In this document: positions 1-11,518 of the stretch, in pieces | Layout of the letters: each line of letters starts with the position of its first letter | Position numbering within the stretch: the first letter of the stretch is position 1 | NCBI GenBank assembly: GCA_050084985.1 | Contig: JBITNC010000001.1 | Location: forward strand, 1,550,001 to 1,614,000 | DNA from: Nageia nagi | Lineage: Eukaryota; Pinophyta | Direction of reading: 5' to 3' | Length of the DNA stretch: 64,000 nt | Program-made: the position numbers and the translations under genes | The notes under the pieces: generated by a model | Database searches by the model: none | The model's input: the letters and a program-made list of their open reading frames with translations, nothing else | Told to the model about the DNA's origin: nothing

Positions 1-149
1 TCTAGAACAAGTATAGACATCCATCAAAGAGTAGTTGAAAATGGTTTTTCATTTTTTTCAAAAAGCATTGTTATCACATATTTTTAGGAATAGGGTAATT
101 TGTGGTAACAATCCATTAAAATATTTATGTTGAAGTGGGAATTTAGGAT

Positions 150-305
150 GATGTTCAAAGAGGAAGGACATTGATGAAAGATAAAGGAATCAAGAAGACA
201 CCTAGATGTAGTTGGATTGATGTCGAAAAAAGGGTACATGTTTTTATTATAGGAGACAGATCACAACCACAAATATAGGAAATCTATAGAAAATTGTATA
301 AATAA
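150..305 (+). pseudogene. PPR protein E/E+ motif fragment, copy 1
   Basis: Read on the plus strand, this stretch encodes the tail region of a PLS-class pentatricopeptide-repeat protein: a run like RTLMKDKGIKKTPRCSWIDV followed by VHVFIIGDRSQPQ, an in-frame stop, then EIYRKLY. This is the E motif and the start of E+, which in plant organelle RNA-editing factors join the PPR repeats to the DYW deaminase. No PPR repeat or DYW domain follows in frame, so it is a fragment. Related pieces occur near 715, 1300 and 11930 on the same strand, and on the minus strand at 51.8-58.4 kb. The family assignment is secure; the parent gene cannot be identified. Confidence 0.75.
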
Positions 306-714
306 TAAGATGACAACCTCTCTTAGGTAGAAAGGAAACTATGTCTCATTTCATTTTTTCAAAAGTGTTGATATTAAATATTTATCTAAATAGATCATTT
401 TTTTTTAAATCATTTTGTTATTTTGTGCTTATGTTTTCCTTGACCATGTGGTCCCAAATTCTATGTAATAATGTTTTTATAAGTTTATGCAAATTATGTA
501 CTATCCATGGATAAACATACCAAGAATGTTTTGGGTGGAATTAGACCATATTTTGTATATTTAACTAGTAAAAATTATTATCCATATTTGATTATTGGAA
601 TGCTTTAGTGATATAGGTAAAAGTTTGGTCTACAAGGCTTTCAAAAATGACATGGTGCATGCTTTCAAGTAGAAAGGAAACTATGTTTCATTTCAATTTT
701 TTAAAAAGTGTTGT

Positions 715-840
715 TATTAAATATTTATAGGAATAGAAGAATTTATGGCAACAATATTTTTTTTGGTGAAGCCTAAATATGCTCCATGTTATGTTCTTCT
801 TTCAAATATTTATGTTGAAGTGTGCAGTTGGGATGATGTT
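715..840 (+). pseudogene. PPR protein E motif fragment, copy 2 (partial)
   Basis: A short plus-strand remnant reads like KPKYAPCYVLLSNIYVEV followed by SWDDV. This is the conserved centre of the PPR E motif, where the family has a 'YVLLSNIYA..G.WDDV' core. The MKDKGIKK part seen in copy 1 is missing, and the sequence runs straight into the repeated spacer that also follows the other copies. It has been cut at both ends and has no function of its own. Confidence 0.6.
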
Positions 841-1279
841 TCATTTCATATTTTTCAAAAAGTGCTATAATTTAATATCTATACAAATAGACAATGTTGT
901 TGGTTACCAACATCATATTTTCAAGTGAATGTAATTGCATATGTATGTTGATGTGATATTTATGAAAGCCTTATTTTTAATACTACAAAATCATGTTATT
1001 GTACTATTTTTTAAAAATCTTACACATTTAAAAAGTGAAGAGTTGGAGGAGGTCCAATAATCACAAAGATGAAATAAATACTTGAAGGAAAAAGAAAATA
1101 ATCAATGAATAATAAATTTTAGAGAAGGGCTTTCAAGTAACCCAATAATTTTGTATGAAGATAATAGAGAAACTTTTAATTCTACTTTGCTCTTTCCTTT
1201 ATCATTTTGTATAATCATTTTTTTATTCATCCTATTATCTTGTGCTTATATTTCTAAGCCAAGATACCCATAAAACCTA

Positions 1280-1525
1280 AATTGGGTGTCTTCTTGGTGC
1301 TTGTAGATCACATAAAAATGTAGTAATAGAGGAATTTGTGCTAGCAATCCTTTTTTTTGGAGCTTCAATATTCTCCATCTTACATTCTTTCAAATATTTA
1401 TAATGAAGTGGGTAGTTGGGATGTTTTTCAAAGAGTAAGGACATTAATGAAAGATAGAGAGTCAACAAGACACCTAGATCTAATTGGATAGAATTTGATA
1501 AAAGGTTACATGCTTTTCTTGTAAT
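1280..1525 (+). pseudogene. PPR protein E motif fragment, copy 3
   Basis: The plus strand encodes LGACRSHKNVVIEEFVLAI (about 1295-1350), matching the start of the PPR E motif. After a frameshift come a broken NIY..EVGSWD segment and an LMKDRE-like stretch up to about 1480. The order matches the canonical E motif, but at least one frameshift and several stops break it. The same 'GAC.S.KNV' start is seen near 11940, so these fragments derive from one gene family whose 3' part was copied several times here. Confidence 0.7.
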
Positions 1526-2338
1526 TTCCTATTTCCTTTATCATTTTATGTAGTTATTTTCTTTGGAATCATTGTATTATCTTGTCTTGTGTTTGCATCG
1601 ATCATCTAAGCCCAAATTTGATGTATTAATCTTTTTATAGGTTGATGCAATTTTTGTACTACCCATGGATAACCATACCAAGAATTACTATGGGTGTAAT
1701 TGGACCAAGTTTTGTATATTTAACTACTAAAAAATATTATCTAGATTTGATTATTGGAATTCTTTAGTGATAGAAGTCAAAATGTTGACCTATAAGGCTT
1801 TCATTAATTTATTTTGTTATATAATTCATGTGAATTTGGTTTTCATGTTAGGCACATAACATAAATGAATTTTAATTTTAATAATATAGATTCATTATAT
1901 TGAACTATTTTTTAGGAATTTTGTACAATTGTAGAGTGATGCAAATTTTGCATTGTCCATGGATAACCATACCAAGAATATTTTGGGTGGAATTATACCA
2001 TGTTTTGTATATTTGACTACAAGAAATTATTGTCTAGATTTTATTATTGAAATTATTTAATTATAGAAGTAAAAAGTCTAGTCTATCAGTATTTCAAAGA
2101 TCAAGGTAAGTGTAAGAAGATGAGTCCCACTTTTGGCCATAAATTGGAAGTGTTTTCCCTAATTTTTCATTTTTGGTAACACTTGATCTAAAAATTTGAA
2201 GCACTTAGAGTACAAATATTGAAAAAACATCATTTGGGTAAAAAATATAGTTCTCAAAGTCTAGTTTTCATATACATAATTTATTCTAATACCCAAATTA
2301 TGGAAGTTAATATTTGATAGATATGTTTAAAAAATACT

Positions 2339-2789
2339 ATTTAAAAAATATAGTTTCACGACCATACCTCCATCATGTCCGTGAAGCATAGTTGGACCTA
2401 AACTAAAATATTTCTTTAAATCCTTTTGGATAAAGATACCTAAGATATCAAAAATTGTGCAAGATATATTTTTATTATTTTTTCATAAATATTTATTTTT
2501 TTTATTAATTTTTTATTATCCCTGATCATTGTTTCAAAAAGTGCTCATATTCAGTAAGCACAATTTGATGTAAACTTATCATTTTTTTATTTTTTTAGCT
2601 TATGAATAATTGTATGCAAATTATGCACATATATTATTTTTTCATAATTCCATAAAAATAAAAAGTTATTAAATAAATACAAAACCCACTTTAAAAAATA
2701 TGGTTTCAAGACCATACTCCCATCATGTCTAATAAGCATAATTGGACCTAAATTAAAATATTTTTTTAAATCCTTTTAGATAAAGACAC
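2339..2789 (+). repeat. Tandem duplication of about 352 bp inside the small TIR element
   Basis: Copy 1 runs 2339-2690. Copy 2 starts at 2691, is interrupted by Tat-1 after 2789, and resumes at 11514-11785. Shared landmarks include TTTCA.GACCATAC, CATCATGTC, AAATCCTTTT.GATAAAGA and the ending AAATAAATACAAAA. Because copy 1 has no insertion, it serves as the empty-site reference for Tat-1. Confidence 0.8.
2785..2789. repeat. Target site duplication of Tat-1, left copy (GACAC)
   Basis: The five bases before the left LTR are GACAC. The matching five after the right LTR (11514-11518) are AATAC. The uninterrupted tandem copy near 2444 reads GATAC. One substitution in each copy explains the mismatch. 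Confidence 0.7.
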
Positions 2790-3421
2790 TATAGACCAAA
2801 AAAAGTGCATAAGTGATAAACAAAGAACTATTTTTCTACAATATATCATTGAAACATATATAAAAAATATGTCATTAAATGAAGATGAAAATCAATGTAC
2901 CTTCATTGCATTTACATCAACATGAAATACTATAGATCATACATCCATCGCTATAATTCACCGTAGAAAATGTATGCCACCAATGACCTAAAAGCACATC
3001 GTTAGCTACATGAAAGAGGTAGATCTATGAACATAAGTAAATATGTGAGCAAGAGATACAAAGGGCTTAATGAATTTATGTAGAGTTGATGTTAAAAAAT
3101 ACCATTGTTGGTCAGATAGAATGATCTTGCATGTTTTTGGTATCTCTCTTTGGATATCTATCAATATACCTCACATCCTAATTGTGTTGCCTTTGATATT
3201 CTTTTATAGCAACATATTGATCCTTGTTTATTCTTAGGATCTTTGCACATTACATTATTTGTGGTATCTTTATTGATATTTGACACTCTTTACATCATAT
3301 AACGGTCCATTACATTGATAATATTACCTTGGGTACATTTTACCCCTTTTTACAATAAATATTTCTTGATGATATAAAATGAATTATTTAATAAATAATA
3401 ATCCATTTTTGGGCATCTACA
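2790..3421 (-). repeat. Tat-1 3' LTR
   Basis: It pairs with 10883-11513. On the plus strand it starts TATAGACC (TG decayed to TA, against TGTAGACC in the partner) and ends GGGCATCTACA, giving the TGTAGA...TCTACA terminal inverted repeat. The inner edge abuts the polypurine tract. Confidence 0.9.
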
Positions 3422-3435
3422 TTTTTCCCCTCTTT
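3422..3435 (-). other. Tat-1 polypurine tract
   Basis: On the minus strand AAAGAGGGGAAAAA lies directly upstream of the 3' LTR start TGTAGATGCCC. It is the primer site for plus-strand DNA synthesis in LTR elements. Confidence 0.85.
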
Positions 3436-4735
3436 GGAGGTGTGATTTAAGCAATAAAATTACATATCCAAAAAAGAAGTATATAAGTAATTTTTAAGAA
3501 CTTTGAACTCTTTAGTTAGCACTATCATTTGATGATGATGAGGGTCCTTTGATACACCCTTTTGGATTGGTTGCCCTAGGAAAGATCCTTGAGTAATGTA
3601 GCTAAGAAAAAACTTAAAGAAATGTATCCTTTTCCCCTTGCAATATGTTTACCATGGAAGGAACTTTGCTACAAAATAGTCTTATAGTCCCATGTCCAAT
3701 ATTTGAGATAGAAGAGGTTGTTTTTCCCTTTACACTATCCAACCATGAATCTAGCCATTTCATCATTTTTGATACTTAGGAATCTAATGCTCTTATGCCC
3801 ATGCCTTGATATAGAAGAGTTATTATAATCTTAGCTCTAGGTTTGTTGATGCGAACATAATTGATGGTGTATGAATAGTATGACATGTCATTGATAATGT
3901 GAAGTTTGCCTCAATTATTATTCTTATTTTGATGTAGATACTTGAAAAAAGTGTTAGATATACCCTACATAAAAATATTTTGGATACATAGTGAATTGCA
4001 TAATCTATTATTGATGATTCAATGTCAGTATTCTACTTATGATTGCATCATCATTTTATCTTTTAAGTGAGTGAACTCTCACTGAACGTATCAATGGCTA
4101 TTGATGGTCATATATTTTATGTCAATGACACTAAAAAATTATACTTTGTAAAGTTTTAAGAAAAAACCATATGGATACATAGTAACTTGTATCATCCATT
4201 GAGGATGAATCAATGCCCACATCTTGCTCATTCTTGTATCATCAATTTATCTTTTAAGTGAACTCTCAATAGCCTTATCGATGGCTATTGATGATCATAC
4301 ATTTTATGTATATGACCCTAATATATTATGCTTTGTAATGTTAAAAATAAAAATCATATGGATGCATAGCAAGTTATATCATCCATTGAGGATGAATCAA
4401 TGTTCACATCTTTCTCATAGTTGCATCATCAATTTATCTTTTAAGTGAGTGAACTCTCACTAGCCATATCAATGGCTATCAGTGACTTAGTGTTTATTTG
4501 AACATGGTTCACAAACATTATAATGTTTTTTTTATGTATTTGGTAGCATGAAAATAGTAATGCACATCATTAGCTACATGGAAATAATGAAATAAATTAT
4601 AGAAATGAAAATGGAAAATAAAATACATGTACCTTGCATGATATATTCATTATTTTGCAAGGTATGAAGCCACTATATTATGCAAAGAAGTATTTAAGGT
4701 GCATTTAATTGAAGGTTTTTGGTTCTTATTTACCA
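3436..4735. repeat. Tat-1 3' untranslated region with tandem repeats
   Basis: No coding remnant is visible between integrase and PPT. From about 3981 to 4490 there are three head-to-tail units starting at TGGATACATAG-like sequence (3981, 4172, 4359), periods 191 and 187 bp. Each contains ATCCATTGAGGATGAATCAATG-like and TTATCTTTTAAGTGA segments and a small palindrome (ATCAATGGCTATTGAT). Tandem repeats in this position are common in Tat/Ogre elements. Confidence 0.7.
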
Positions 4736-5765
4736 TACATGGATTATAATTTGTAAGCTCCTTGTCATGCTTATTAAACTACAATAAATGGGCCCAACCA
4801 ATTTGCTTCAAACTTGCCTTTTACTTCATCATTTGTAATTTTCTTGTTAATGTTTTCTTTCAGTACCAAGTCTCCCACCTTGAATTCCTTTTCTTTGATC
4901 TTCTTCCCAAATTCCCTTTTTAGTTTTCCATGATAATATTTTTTATGTTAAATTACCTTAATTCTCTTCTCATCAAGTGATTTCAACTATTGAAATCTAG
5001 CTTTCCTTGCTTCTTCATCTGATATGTCTCCTTGTAATGAAATTCATAAGGATGGTAACTCCAAATCCAATGGTATCATAGCCTTATCTCCATAAACTAA
5101 TGAAAATGGTGTTACCCTAATGGCTATTCTAATATTGGTTTTGTATTTCCAAAGTGCATAAGGTAACTGCTCATACCAATCTACTTTGTATCTATCCCAA
5201 GTTTTTTAAAAAATGTTCTTGATGGTTTTATTTTATGGACCATTTCCTTTGGGGTAATAAATTGAAGAAATTTTTTGAGAAATGTGAAATTTTTTACAAA
5301 AGGATTTCATGTCTTTACCTTTAAAATTTTTCCCATTATCTATGATCAACCTTTGTGGCACCCCAAATCTAGTTATAATATTCTCTATCAAGAATGCAAT
5401 TATCTTATCTTGTGTAATTGACTTCATTGGAATGGACTAAATCCATTTTGTGGTAAACTCTATAGTTTTGATAATGAAATTGTGACCTTACCTTGAATGT
5501 GGGTTGATAATCCCAATCAAATCTATGCCCCATGTTGCAAGTGACCAAGGTGAAACTATGGAATTCAATTTTTGAGTTGATTATTTCTCCAAATTTGCAT
5601 GCTTTTGATATTGTAAATAGGTTTATTATGATTCTTACAATCCTCCTCCATTGTAGGCCAGTAGTAACCAATTATCAAAAGCTTAGTATACAAGGCTTTT
5701 GCATAGAAGTGTCCTCCACACAACACATCATGTGCTTATTCTAATGTTGTTATTATTTCAAGCTA
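4736..5765 (-). pseudogene. Tat-1 integrase remnant
   Basis: Integrase joins the element's cDNA to host DNA. The N-terminal zinc-binding part is recognisable near 5660-5760 (GGHFYAKALYTK, then GYYWPTMEEDC). The core is near 5230-5430 (RFGVPQRLIIDNGKNFKGKD, then YYPKGNGP). The second catalytic Asp survives in IIDNG, but the expected Glu after GNG is replaced by a stop. Stops and frameshifts split the domain. The C-terminal part runs to about 4740, where KRI/GK..LK-like residues can still be traced. It follows the second RNase H on the same strand. Confidence 0.85.
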
Positions 5766-6049
5766 GGTTAGACATATCAATAAAGTACCATCAAGTGACC
5801 TTCTATATAACACTTCACCAATAATCACATACTTAAAATTTTTCCTCTCTATATTTTTCATTTCTATCAAAACTTGACAAAACTATTTGATCTTTCAAAC
5901 AATTGTAAATATCAACATACCATTACTGAGGTTCACTCTCTATGTCAATCTGGCATGTATGGAATTTATCTATGTGATCAAAGTAAGAAGGTGTATCAAG
6001 ATTTTGAATCTTGAGGACAGTTTTTTTATCTTTTATTTCAATTGGTGCC

Positions 6050-6450
6050 AATGAAGTTGCACTTGCCATTGCATCTACATACCTATTATTTTTCCTTAGA
6101 ATGTTCTAAATATTGTACCTATGGAACTCATCAAGCAACTCAAAAACAATTATATTATATGGCTTTAGCTTTTAATCCTTTGCATTATATGTATCATTAA
6201 CTTGATTCACCACAAGCTATGAATCACCATAAATCTCCAAATATTTTATTTTCAAGGTTATAACTACCTTTAATCCCAAAATTAGAGCTTTGTATTCTCC
6301 CATGTTATTGATGCACTCAAATCCAAGTTTATAAGCGATAGGAATTACCTCATTTATAGGAGATACTAAAACAATGCATGCCCCCTATTTGTAGGAACAT
6401 TTAGATCCATTAAAATATAGGGTCCAGGCTACATAATCATCTTCCATGTA
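6050..6450 (-). pseudogene. Tat-1 second (archaeal-type) RNase H remnant
   Basis: The minus strand shows INNMGEYKALILGLKVV, then LEIYGDS, then LVVNQVN. This is the pattern of the extra RNase H domain (family form NNEAEYEALILGL...GDS.LVI.Q) found between the normal RNase H and integrase only in the Tat lineage. Stops interrupt it before the GDS and downstream. Its presence, together with the first RNase H at 6480-6830, is the main reason for the Tat assignment. Confidence 0.8.
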
Positions 6451-6479
6451 GCACACAAACTCATCTAGGATTGTCATTT

Positions 6480-6990
6480 CATCAATATCACATCATTGGT
6501 GGTCTTCTATCAATATTGCATGCCATTGGATGCATGAATCCTCATTATATTCATCTAGGAATTTTTTGTGTTCTATTGTACCATCATTCTGGGGGAATTT
6601 TGCTATCAAGTCTACAATTACCTTCCCTTTCATAAATTTTTGCTTTACCACATAAATATCAAATTCTTGCAATAACATCAACCATTTAGCTACTCTTCTT
6701 GATAAATGTTGTTTTGCTACAATATATTTCAATGGGTTAACTAAGCTAACAACATATGTAGTGCAATATAAAAGATAATGCCTTAATTTTTTTGTAGCAA
6801 AAATAATACCAAAGCAAAGCTTTTCCATAGATGTGTATCTAGTTTCATAATCAATAAGATTTTTTCTAATGTAGTATATTGTCCGTTCTTTATTCTCATA
6901 ATCTTTCTAACACATCATTACCCCTGAGGCATACAATGTGGTTGATATATAAAGATAAGATGGCTTTACAAAATCCATAAGCACTAAGAT
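6480..6990 (-). pseudogene. Tat-1 RNase H (first, retroviral-type) remnant
   Basis: An open stretch of 111 codons (6493-6828) begins MEKLCFGIIFATKKLRHYLL and continues with LVNPLKYIVAKQHLSRRVAK, then LLQEFDIYVV. This is the standard RT-linked RNase H of Ty3/gypsy elements (family form EK..LAL..A..KLRHY...T.V....P....L.......R.A.W...L.E.DI). Upstream to about 6990 the ASGVMM- and YY-like part of the domain is present but broken. It degrades the RNA of RNA-DNA hybrids during reverse transcription. Confidence 0.88.
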
Positions 6991-6999
6991 AGAAGAATT

Positions 7000-7960
7000 T
7001 AACAAGTATTATTTTATATCCTCAAATATTTTTTGACATTTTTCATCCCACATAAACATGACATCCCTTTTCAAAAAATGAGTAAATGGCCTACATTTAT
7101 CTCTAAGTTGGGAAATGAATCTTTGAACTAAATTTATCATTCCTTGAAAACTCCTTAGTTGCTTGAGGTTCCTTGGAGTGAGCATGCTTAGTATGGCTTT
7201 TACCTTCTTAGGATCTACCTCAATACCCCTTTTTAATACCATGAATCCAAGCAATTTTCATAAAGTAACACCAAAAGCACACTTTTGAGGTTTGAATCTA
7301 AGTTTATACCTTTTTAGGATTTGAAATACCTCTTCAAGGAGCTCTAAATGGTCTTTTCCTTACTTTGATTTGACCAAGATATCATCAAAATATACCTCTA
7401 GTTATTTATGAATGTGTTCATGAAACATTAATACCATAGCCCTTTGGTAAGTAGCACCCATATTTTTCAATTTAAAAGGCATAACCTTCCAATAAAAACT
7501 TCCCCATGGTATAGTAAATGTAGTCTTATCTTGATCAATCAAATTGATTATTATTTGGTTATATCCCAAAAATCCATCCATAATATATAAAGTATCATGA
7601 CCTAAAATACTATCCATAATCATATCAATATTAGGTAATTAAAAATCATCTTTTGGACAAGTATTATTGATATCATGAAAATTAGTACAAACTCTTACTT
7701 CTCTAGTAGGTTTTGTAATAGGAACAATGTTACGCATCCATTCTAAATAATTAATTGGTTTAATGAATCCAACATTCAAATATTTCTCTATTTCTTTATG
7801 GACTAACAATTCCTTGGAAGGATGTATCTTTCTTGATTTTTGTTTAATTGGCTTAGCTCCATTTTTAAGTGATAAATTATGCATAACAAAATAAGGATCT
7901 AAACCAAGCATATCAGCATAATACCAAGCAAAATTCTTTTGATTTTCAATAAATTTGTTT
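7000..7960 (-). pseudogene. Tat-1 reverse transcriptase remnant
   Basis: Three open pieces cover the RT. At 7639-7911: KPIKQKSRKIHPS, VGFIKPI, NTCPKDDF. At 7402-7623: DGFLGYNQI, TTFTIPWGSFYWKVMPFKLK, NMGATYQRAM. At 7009-7254: LGFMVLKRGIEVDPKKVKAI, then LRSFQGMINLVQRFI. The polymerase box survives as VYFDDIL near 7380-7396, just after a stop. The order and spacing match gypsy RT fingers, palm and thumb. Stops fall between conserved blocks, and each piece remains readable, which suggests point-mutation decay rather than large deletions. Confidence 0.92.
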
Positions 7961-8699
7961 TTATAACTTTCTTATTGAGGTGTTGGAAGGGATGATCCAA
8001 ATTTGACCAATCATTATTCATCACTTGTTCCAATATTGACATCTACTAGTTCTTCAATCAAAAATTTTAATTCATCCTTTTGTTATAACAATGAAGGCAA
8101 CTCTTCTAATCCCTATATATCACTTGTATCATAATCTCCACGTTGAACTTGAAACACTTCATTGAAATTTACTTCTTGTCCAAAATATCCATACTCATTA
8201 AGAATGTAACTTGGATTCCATTTTTCATTTGATTTAGGCAACTCAAAACATGCCCCCAAGTATTATAAAATATCATCATCAGTAATGAAGTAATCAGACT
8301 CAAGTGGTATAGTGTCATCAAGCCATAGATTTTCATCAATATCATTATAAATTTCAATCAAATTGCATTATTTTATAAACTTGATAGATCCCATTATTTG
8401 TTTTGTATTCTGATCACTACCCAATCCATTCTTAGTTTTTGAAGCTCCTAAAGTAGTAGAAAAAAAATACATTCCTTATTTTGATTTACTTAAACCCCCA
8501 CCTTGATATTTGCAATTTTATATCATGTACTTTGGAATAAAAGGAGATGGAAATATTTTACCTATTATATTTGTTGCATGATCCATCATTTATGTCTTTG
8601 GATTGGGTGATACCATTGCTATAAAACAAGATCCCCCATTAGTTCCACTATTTTCACATCATTGGTGGCCTTCAAGTAGTACAACACATTGCTAATGAT

Positions 8700-9530
8700 C
8701 TTTAACAGTAAGACATTTTTGTCATCTCATATATTTAATGGATATGAACAAGTTAAGATGTTTGATTATGTATGTTACCATACCTATTTCTATAATCTAT
8801 GATTGTTTTTTTGCACATACCACTAGTGCACCTATTTCCAAAGGGACAATCTCATATATAGGGTAGGTCATTATGAATTATTATAATTTTTATACATTAC
8901 ATAAATCATATGAATTTGGATCACCAATTATGGTATGTACCTCATCTTGATATTCAAATTTCAACCTACCATGTACTATAGATGGGACTGCATCCATATC
9001 ATGAAGCCAAGGTCTTGTTAATAATAGGTTATATGATAATTTTGAATCCATAACCTAAAATTGAGTTTCAATTATTCTAACTCCTATTGTAACCAAAATT
9101 GTAGCTATCTCAACTAGGTTTTTGTATGAACTATCATATGCCCTAATTCTTAATGTAACTTCTTATAAGGAGGGTATTTCTACACCTTTTTCTTGAAGTT
9201 GTAGCAAAAACTAATGAGAATAAATATTAATAGTTGAGCCATTTTATACCAATGTTCTTTTTATCTTCCATCCATATATCATAGGTATGATATACAAAGC
9301 TAGACATTCAGCAAGGAATTATTTACTAAATTTTTTAGTTCTATAAAAAGAGATAGCATCACATTCCTTAATAGATCTTTGTTTTTCTAAAAATATGGCA
9401 ATAGACATATTTTTAAGGACTATTTCTTTTTTTAATAAAGCATATAATATGTCCCTATATGTTTTAGATGTAGATATAAGATCATACAAACTAATATTAG
9501 CAAGAGTAGTTTTCAATTGCTCAATCATGC
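8700..9530 (-). pseudogene. Tat-1 protease region remnant
   Basis: The piece at 9319-9528 contains ANISLYDLISTSKTYRDIL, the conserved block just before protease in this lineage. After it come NGSTINI (the family has DNGS.LN; the catalytic Asp codon is now a stop), a beta-strand-like run and YNLLLTRPWLHDMDAVPS near 8990-9010. The aspartic protease normally cleaves the gag-pol polyprotein. From 8700 to 7960 the linker to RT is AT-rich and broken; a 62-codon open piece at 8169-8357 lies there but has no recognisable domain. Confidence 0.75.
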
Positions 9531-9549
9531 TATAAGTTTTTAGATCAAG

Positions 9550-10800
9550 TGGGACACTTACTTGTTTAATAGTAACTAGATTTGGAATATGTCTTGGAAG
9601 CCCCTTTCATAATCTAGTACAAACTTTTTATCAACTAAAATGATGTTTATTGTTACCTCTATATCTAAATATTTATGATCAATTTCATATATCCCTTGGG
9701 CAATGAAATCTAGAATCACTACATCCAAGGCTTTGCAAAAATTTGTAGCATGACCTTTTCTTTGATAATAAGTGCAATAAGCATCATATTTTTCTATAGT
9801 AACATTATATTCTTGTGATATTTTCTCTAATGGCTAAATAAAGGTCTTTTCATCTTATCTCTTATAATAAACCTTAGTTGGATTGGAAATATATACCTTC
9901 TTTATCTTATGGTAGTTGATCTTGTCAATTTAGGTGGAGAGATAGGTGTATCAACCATATTCACTATCTTTTCTTTTTTCTTTGTATATGTTCTTTGATT
10001 ATCCTTAGTGTAAGGAGTATATGCATACTTGAGATCTCCTAACTCAAGAAAGGCTTTCTCTTTTTGCAATAATTCTTGTATTAATACCCCAAATCCAATA
10101 TTCTTATTACTTGGAGAATGCAAGTTAATGATTGGAAAAATAGAATCTCTAAATATACCACAAATTTTACTTTCATCCAATTTACTATGAATAGATTACC
10201 ATACCTTTTTTAACCTTATAATATACTTCTCTAGCGTTTCAATGTTTCCTTATCACATGACACATAAATATGTAATAGTTCCTTACTCTTTAACATTATG
10301 CTTACATTGACCCATGAACACCTTTATCAATGACTTGAATGAATCTATTGATCCCCCTAGAAAATTATAGAACCATTAACTAGCATCACCTTTTAAGCTC
10401 CTTGGGAAAAATTGGTCATCAATCTCTCTTCTGATCCCAATTTCAATAAGCACTCCTCCTGAAAGTTGATAAGATACTACTTTGGGTCTTGTTCACCACT
10501 AAAGATCTTGAACTTGGGGGCCTTATGCTTGGGTGGTAGGGGATAATTATGAATATATTCTAACAAGGCTGAGATGAATACACCATCATAGTCTTCTTCA
10601 CTTTGTTGGGATATTTTGTTATTCTCAATATTGGTTAACTTTACAACTAATATTGGATTTGGAACTAACTATGAACTACTACCTAAGTTTTGTATTAACA
10701 TCATCTACTTAGTAAGATATGTCACTTACTTCCTTAAGTATGATACTTCTTGTTCCATTTTTGCACCACTAATGATATAGAAATAGGCTATGAGCATCGC
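9550..10800 (-). pseudogene. Tat-1 gag remnant
   Basis: On the minus strand near 10540-10200 are KHKAPKFKIFSGEQDPK, FFPRSLKGDAS and WFYNFLGGSIDSF, the retrotransposon gag (capsid) signature (P.F..F.G..DP...L..F......FP.SL.G.A..WY..L...SI..F). A 92-codon open piece follows at 9902-10180. A Cys-rich segment typical of a zinc knuckle may be present near 9740 but is unclear. Gag forms the particle that packages element RNA. Several stops make it inactive. Confidence 0.8.
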
Positions 10801-10861
10801 TAATAGCATATATTCATTACAAAAATTTTACAAGGTCTTACCAATAGGGAAATATTAATTG

Positions 10862-10882
10862 AAACAGTTAGGTTCACCAAAA
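10862..10882 (-). other. Tat-1 primer binding site region
   Basis: Reading the minus strand out of the 5' LTR, the next bases are TTTTGGTGAACCTAACTG. A TTTTGG start at this spot is usual for Tat-like elements, but I cannot name the tRNA, and the sequence has probably mutated. Confidence 0.5.
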
Positions 10883-11513
10883 TGTAGACCACAAATAATG
10901 CATAAGTGATAAATGAAACACTATTTTTCTATAATATATTATTGAAGCATATATCAAAAATATGGCACCAAATTAACATGAAAATTAATGTACCTTCATC
11001 ACATTCATATCAACATGAAATAATATAGATCATACATCCATCACTATAATTCACCATAGAAAATGTACACAGCTAATAGCCTAGAAGCATGCCATTAGCT
11101 ACGTAAAAGAGGTAGATCTAAAAATAGAAGTAAATATGCGAGCAAGCAATATGAAGGGCTTAACAAATTTATGTAGAGATGGTGTTATAAAACACCATTG
11201 TTGTTTGGATAGAATGATCTTAGATATTTTTGGTATCTTTCTCTAGATATCTATTGATATACCTGACATCCCAATTGTGTTTCCTTTGATATTCTTTTAT
11301 AGCAACATCTTGATCCTCTTTGATTCTTGGGATCCTTGCACATTACATTATTCATGGTGTGTTTATTGATATTTAAAACTCTTTACAACATATAATGGTC
11401 CATTACATTGATTACATTACCTTGGGTACATTTTACCCCTTTTATAATAAATATTACTTGACGCTATAAAATGAATTATTTAATAAATAATAATCCATTT
11501 TTAGGCATCTACA
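10883..11513 (-). repeat. Tat-1 5' LTR
   Basis: Partner of 2790-3421, with intact TGTAGACC and GGCATCTACA ends. Because coding is on the minus strand, this right-hand copy is the 5' LTR. Confidence 0.9.
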
Positions 11514-11518
11514 AATAC
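11514..11518. repeat. Target site duplication of Tat-1, right copy (AATAC)
   Basis: Partner of GACAC at 2785-2789. The undisturbed tandem copy has GATAC, and the following CTAA.ATA matches that copy too. Confidence 0.7.

Larger units (their letters stand above)
484..2065 (+). repeat. Direct repeats of about 130 bp between the PPR fragments
   Basis: Three copies (about 484-615, 1632-1775 and 1936-2065) share the core CCATGGATAA.CATACCAAGAAT, then GGGTG.AATT..ACCA, TTTTGTATATTTAACTA and a tail containing GATTATTGGAAT. A second shared spacer (AGAAAGGAAACTATGT.TCATTTCA) occurs near 330 and 669. Together with the E-motif pieces, they show that 1-2100 is built from several diverged copies of one PPR 3' end plus its downstream flank. 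I see no other gene in this stretch. Confidence 0.75.
2790..11513 (-). mobile_element. Tat-1: Ty3/gypsy Tat-lineage LTR retrotransposon, dead
   Basis: The two LTRs are about 632 and 631 bp and alignable throughout. On the minus strand the internal domain reads gag, protease, RT, RNase H, a second archaeal-type RNase H, then integrase. That is the order that defines the Tat lineage of Ty3/gypsy elements. A PPT lies next to the 3' LTR and a plausible PBS next to the 5' LTR. Every domain is broken by stops, and the integrase and protease have lost catalytic residues, so it cannot move by itself. The visibly diverged LTRs mark it as old. It inserted into the small TIR element. Confidence 0.9.
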
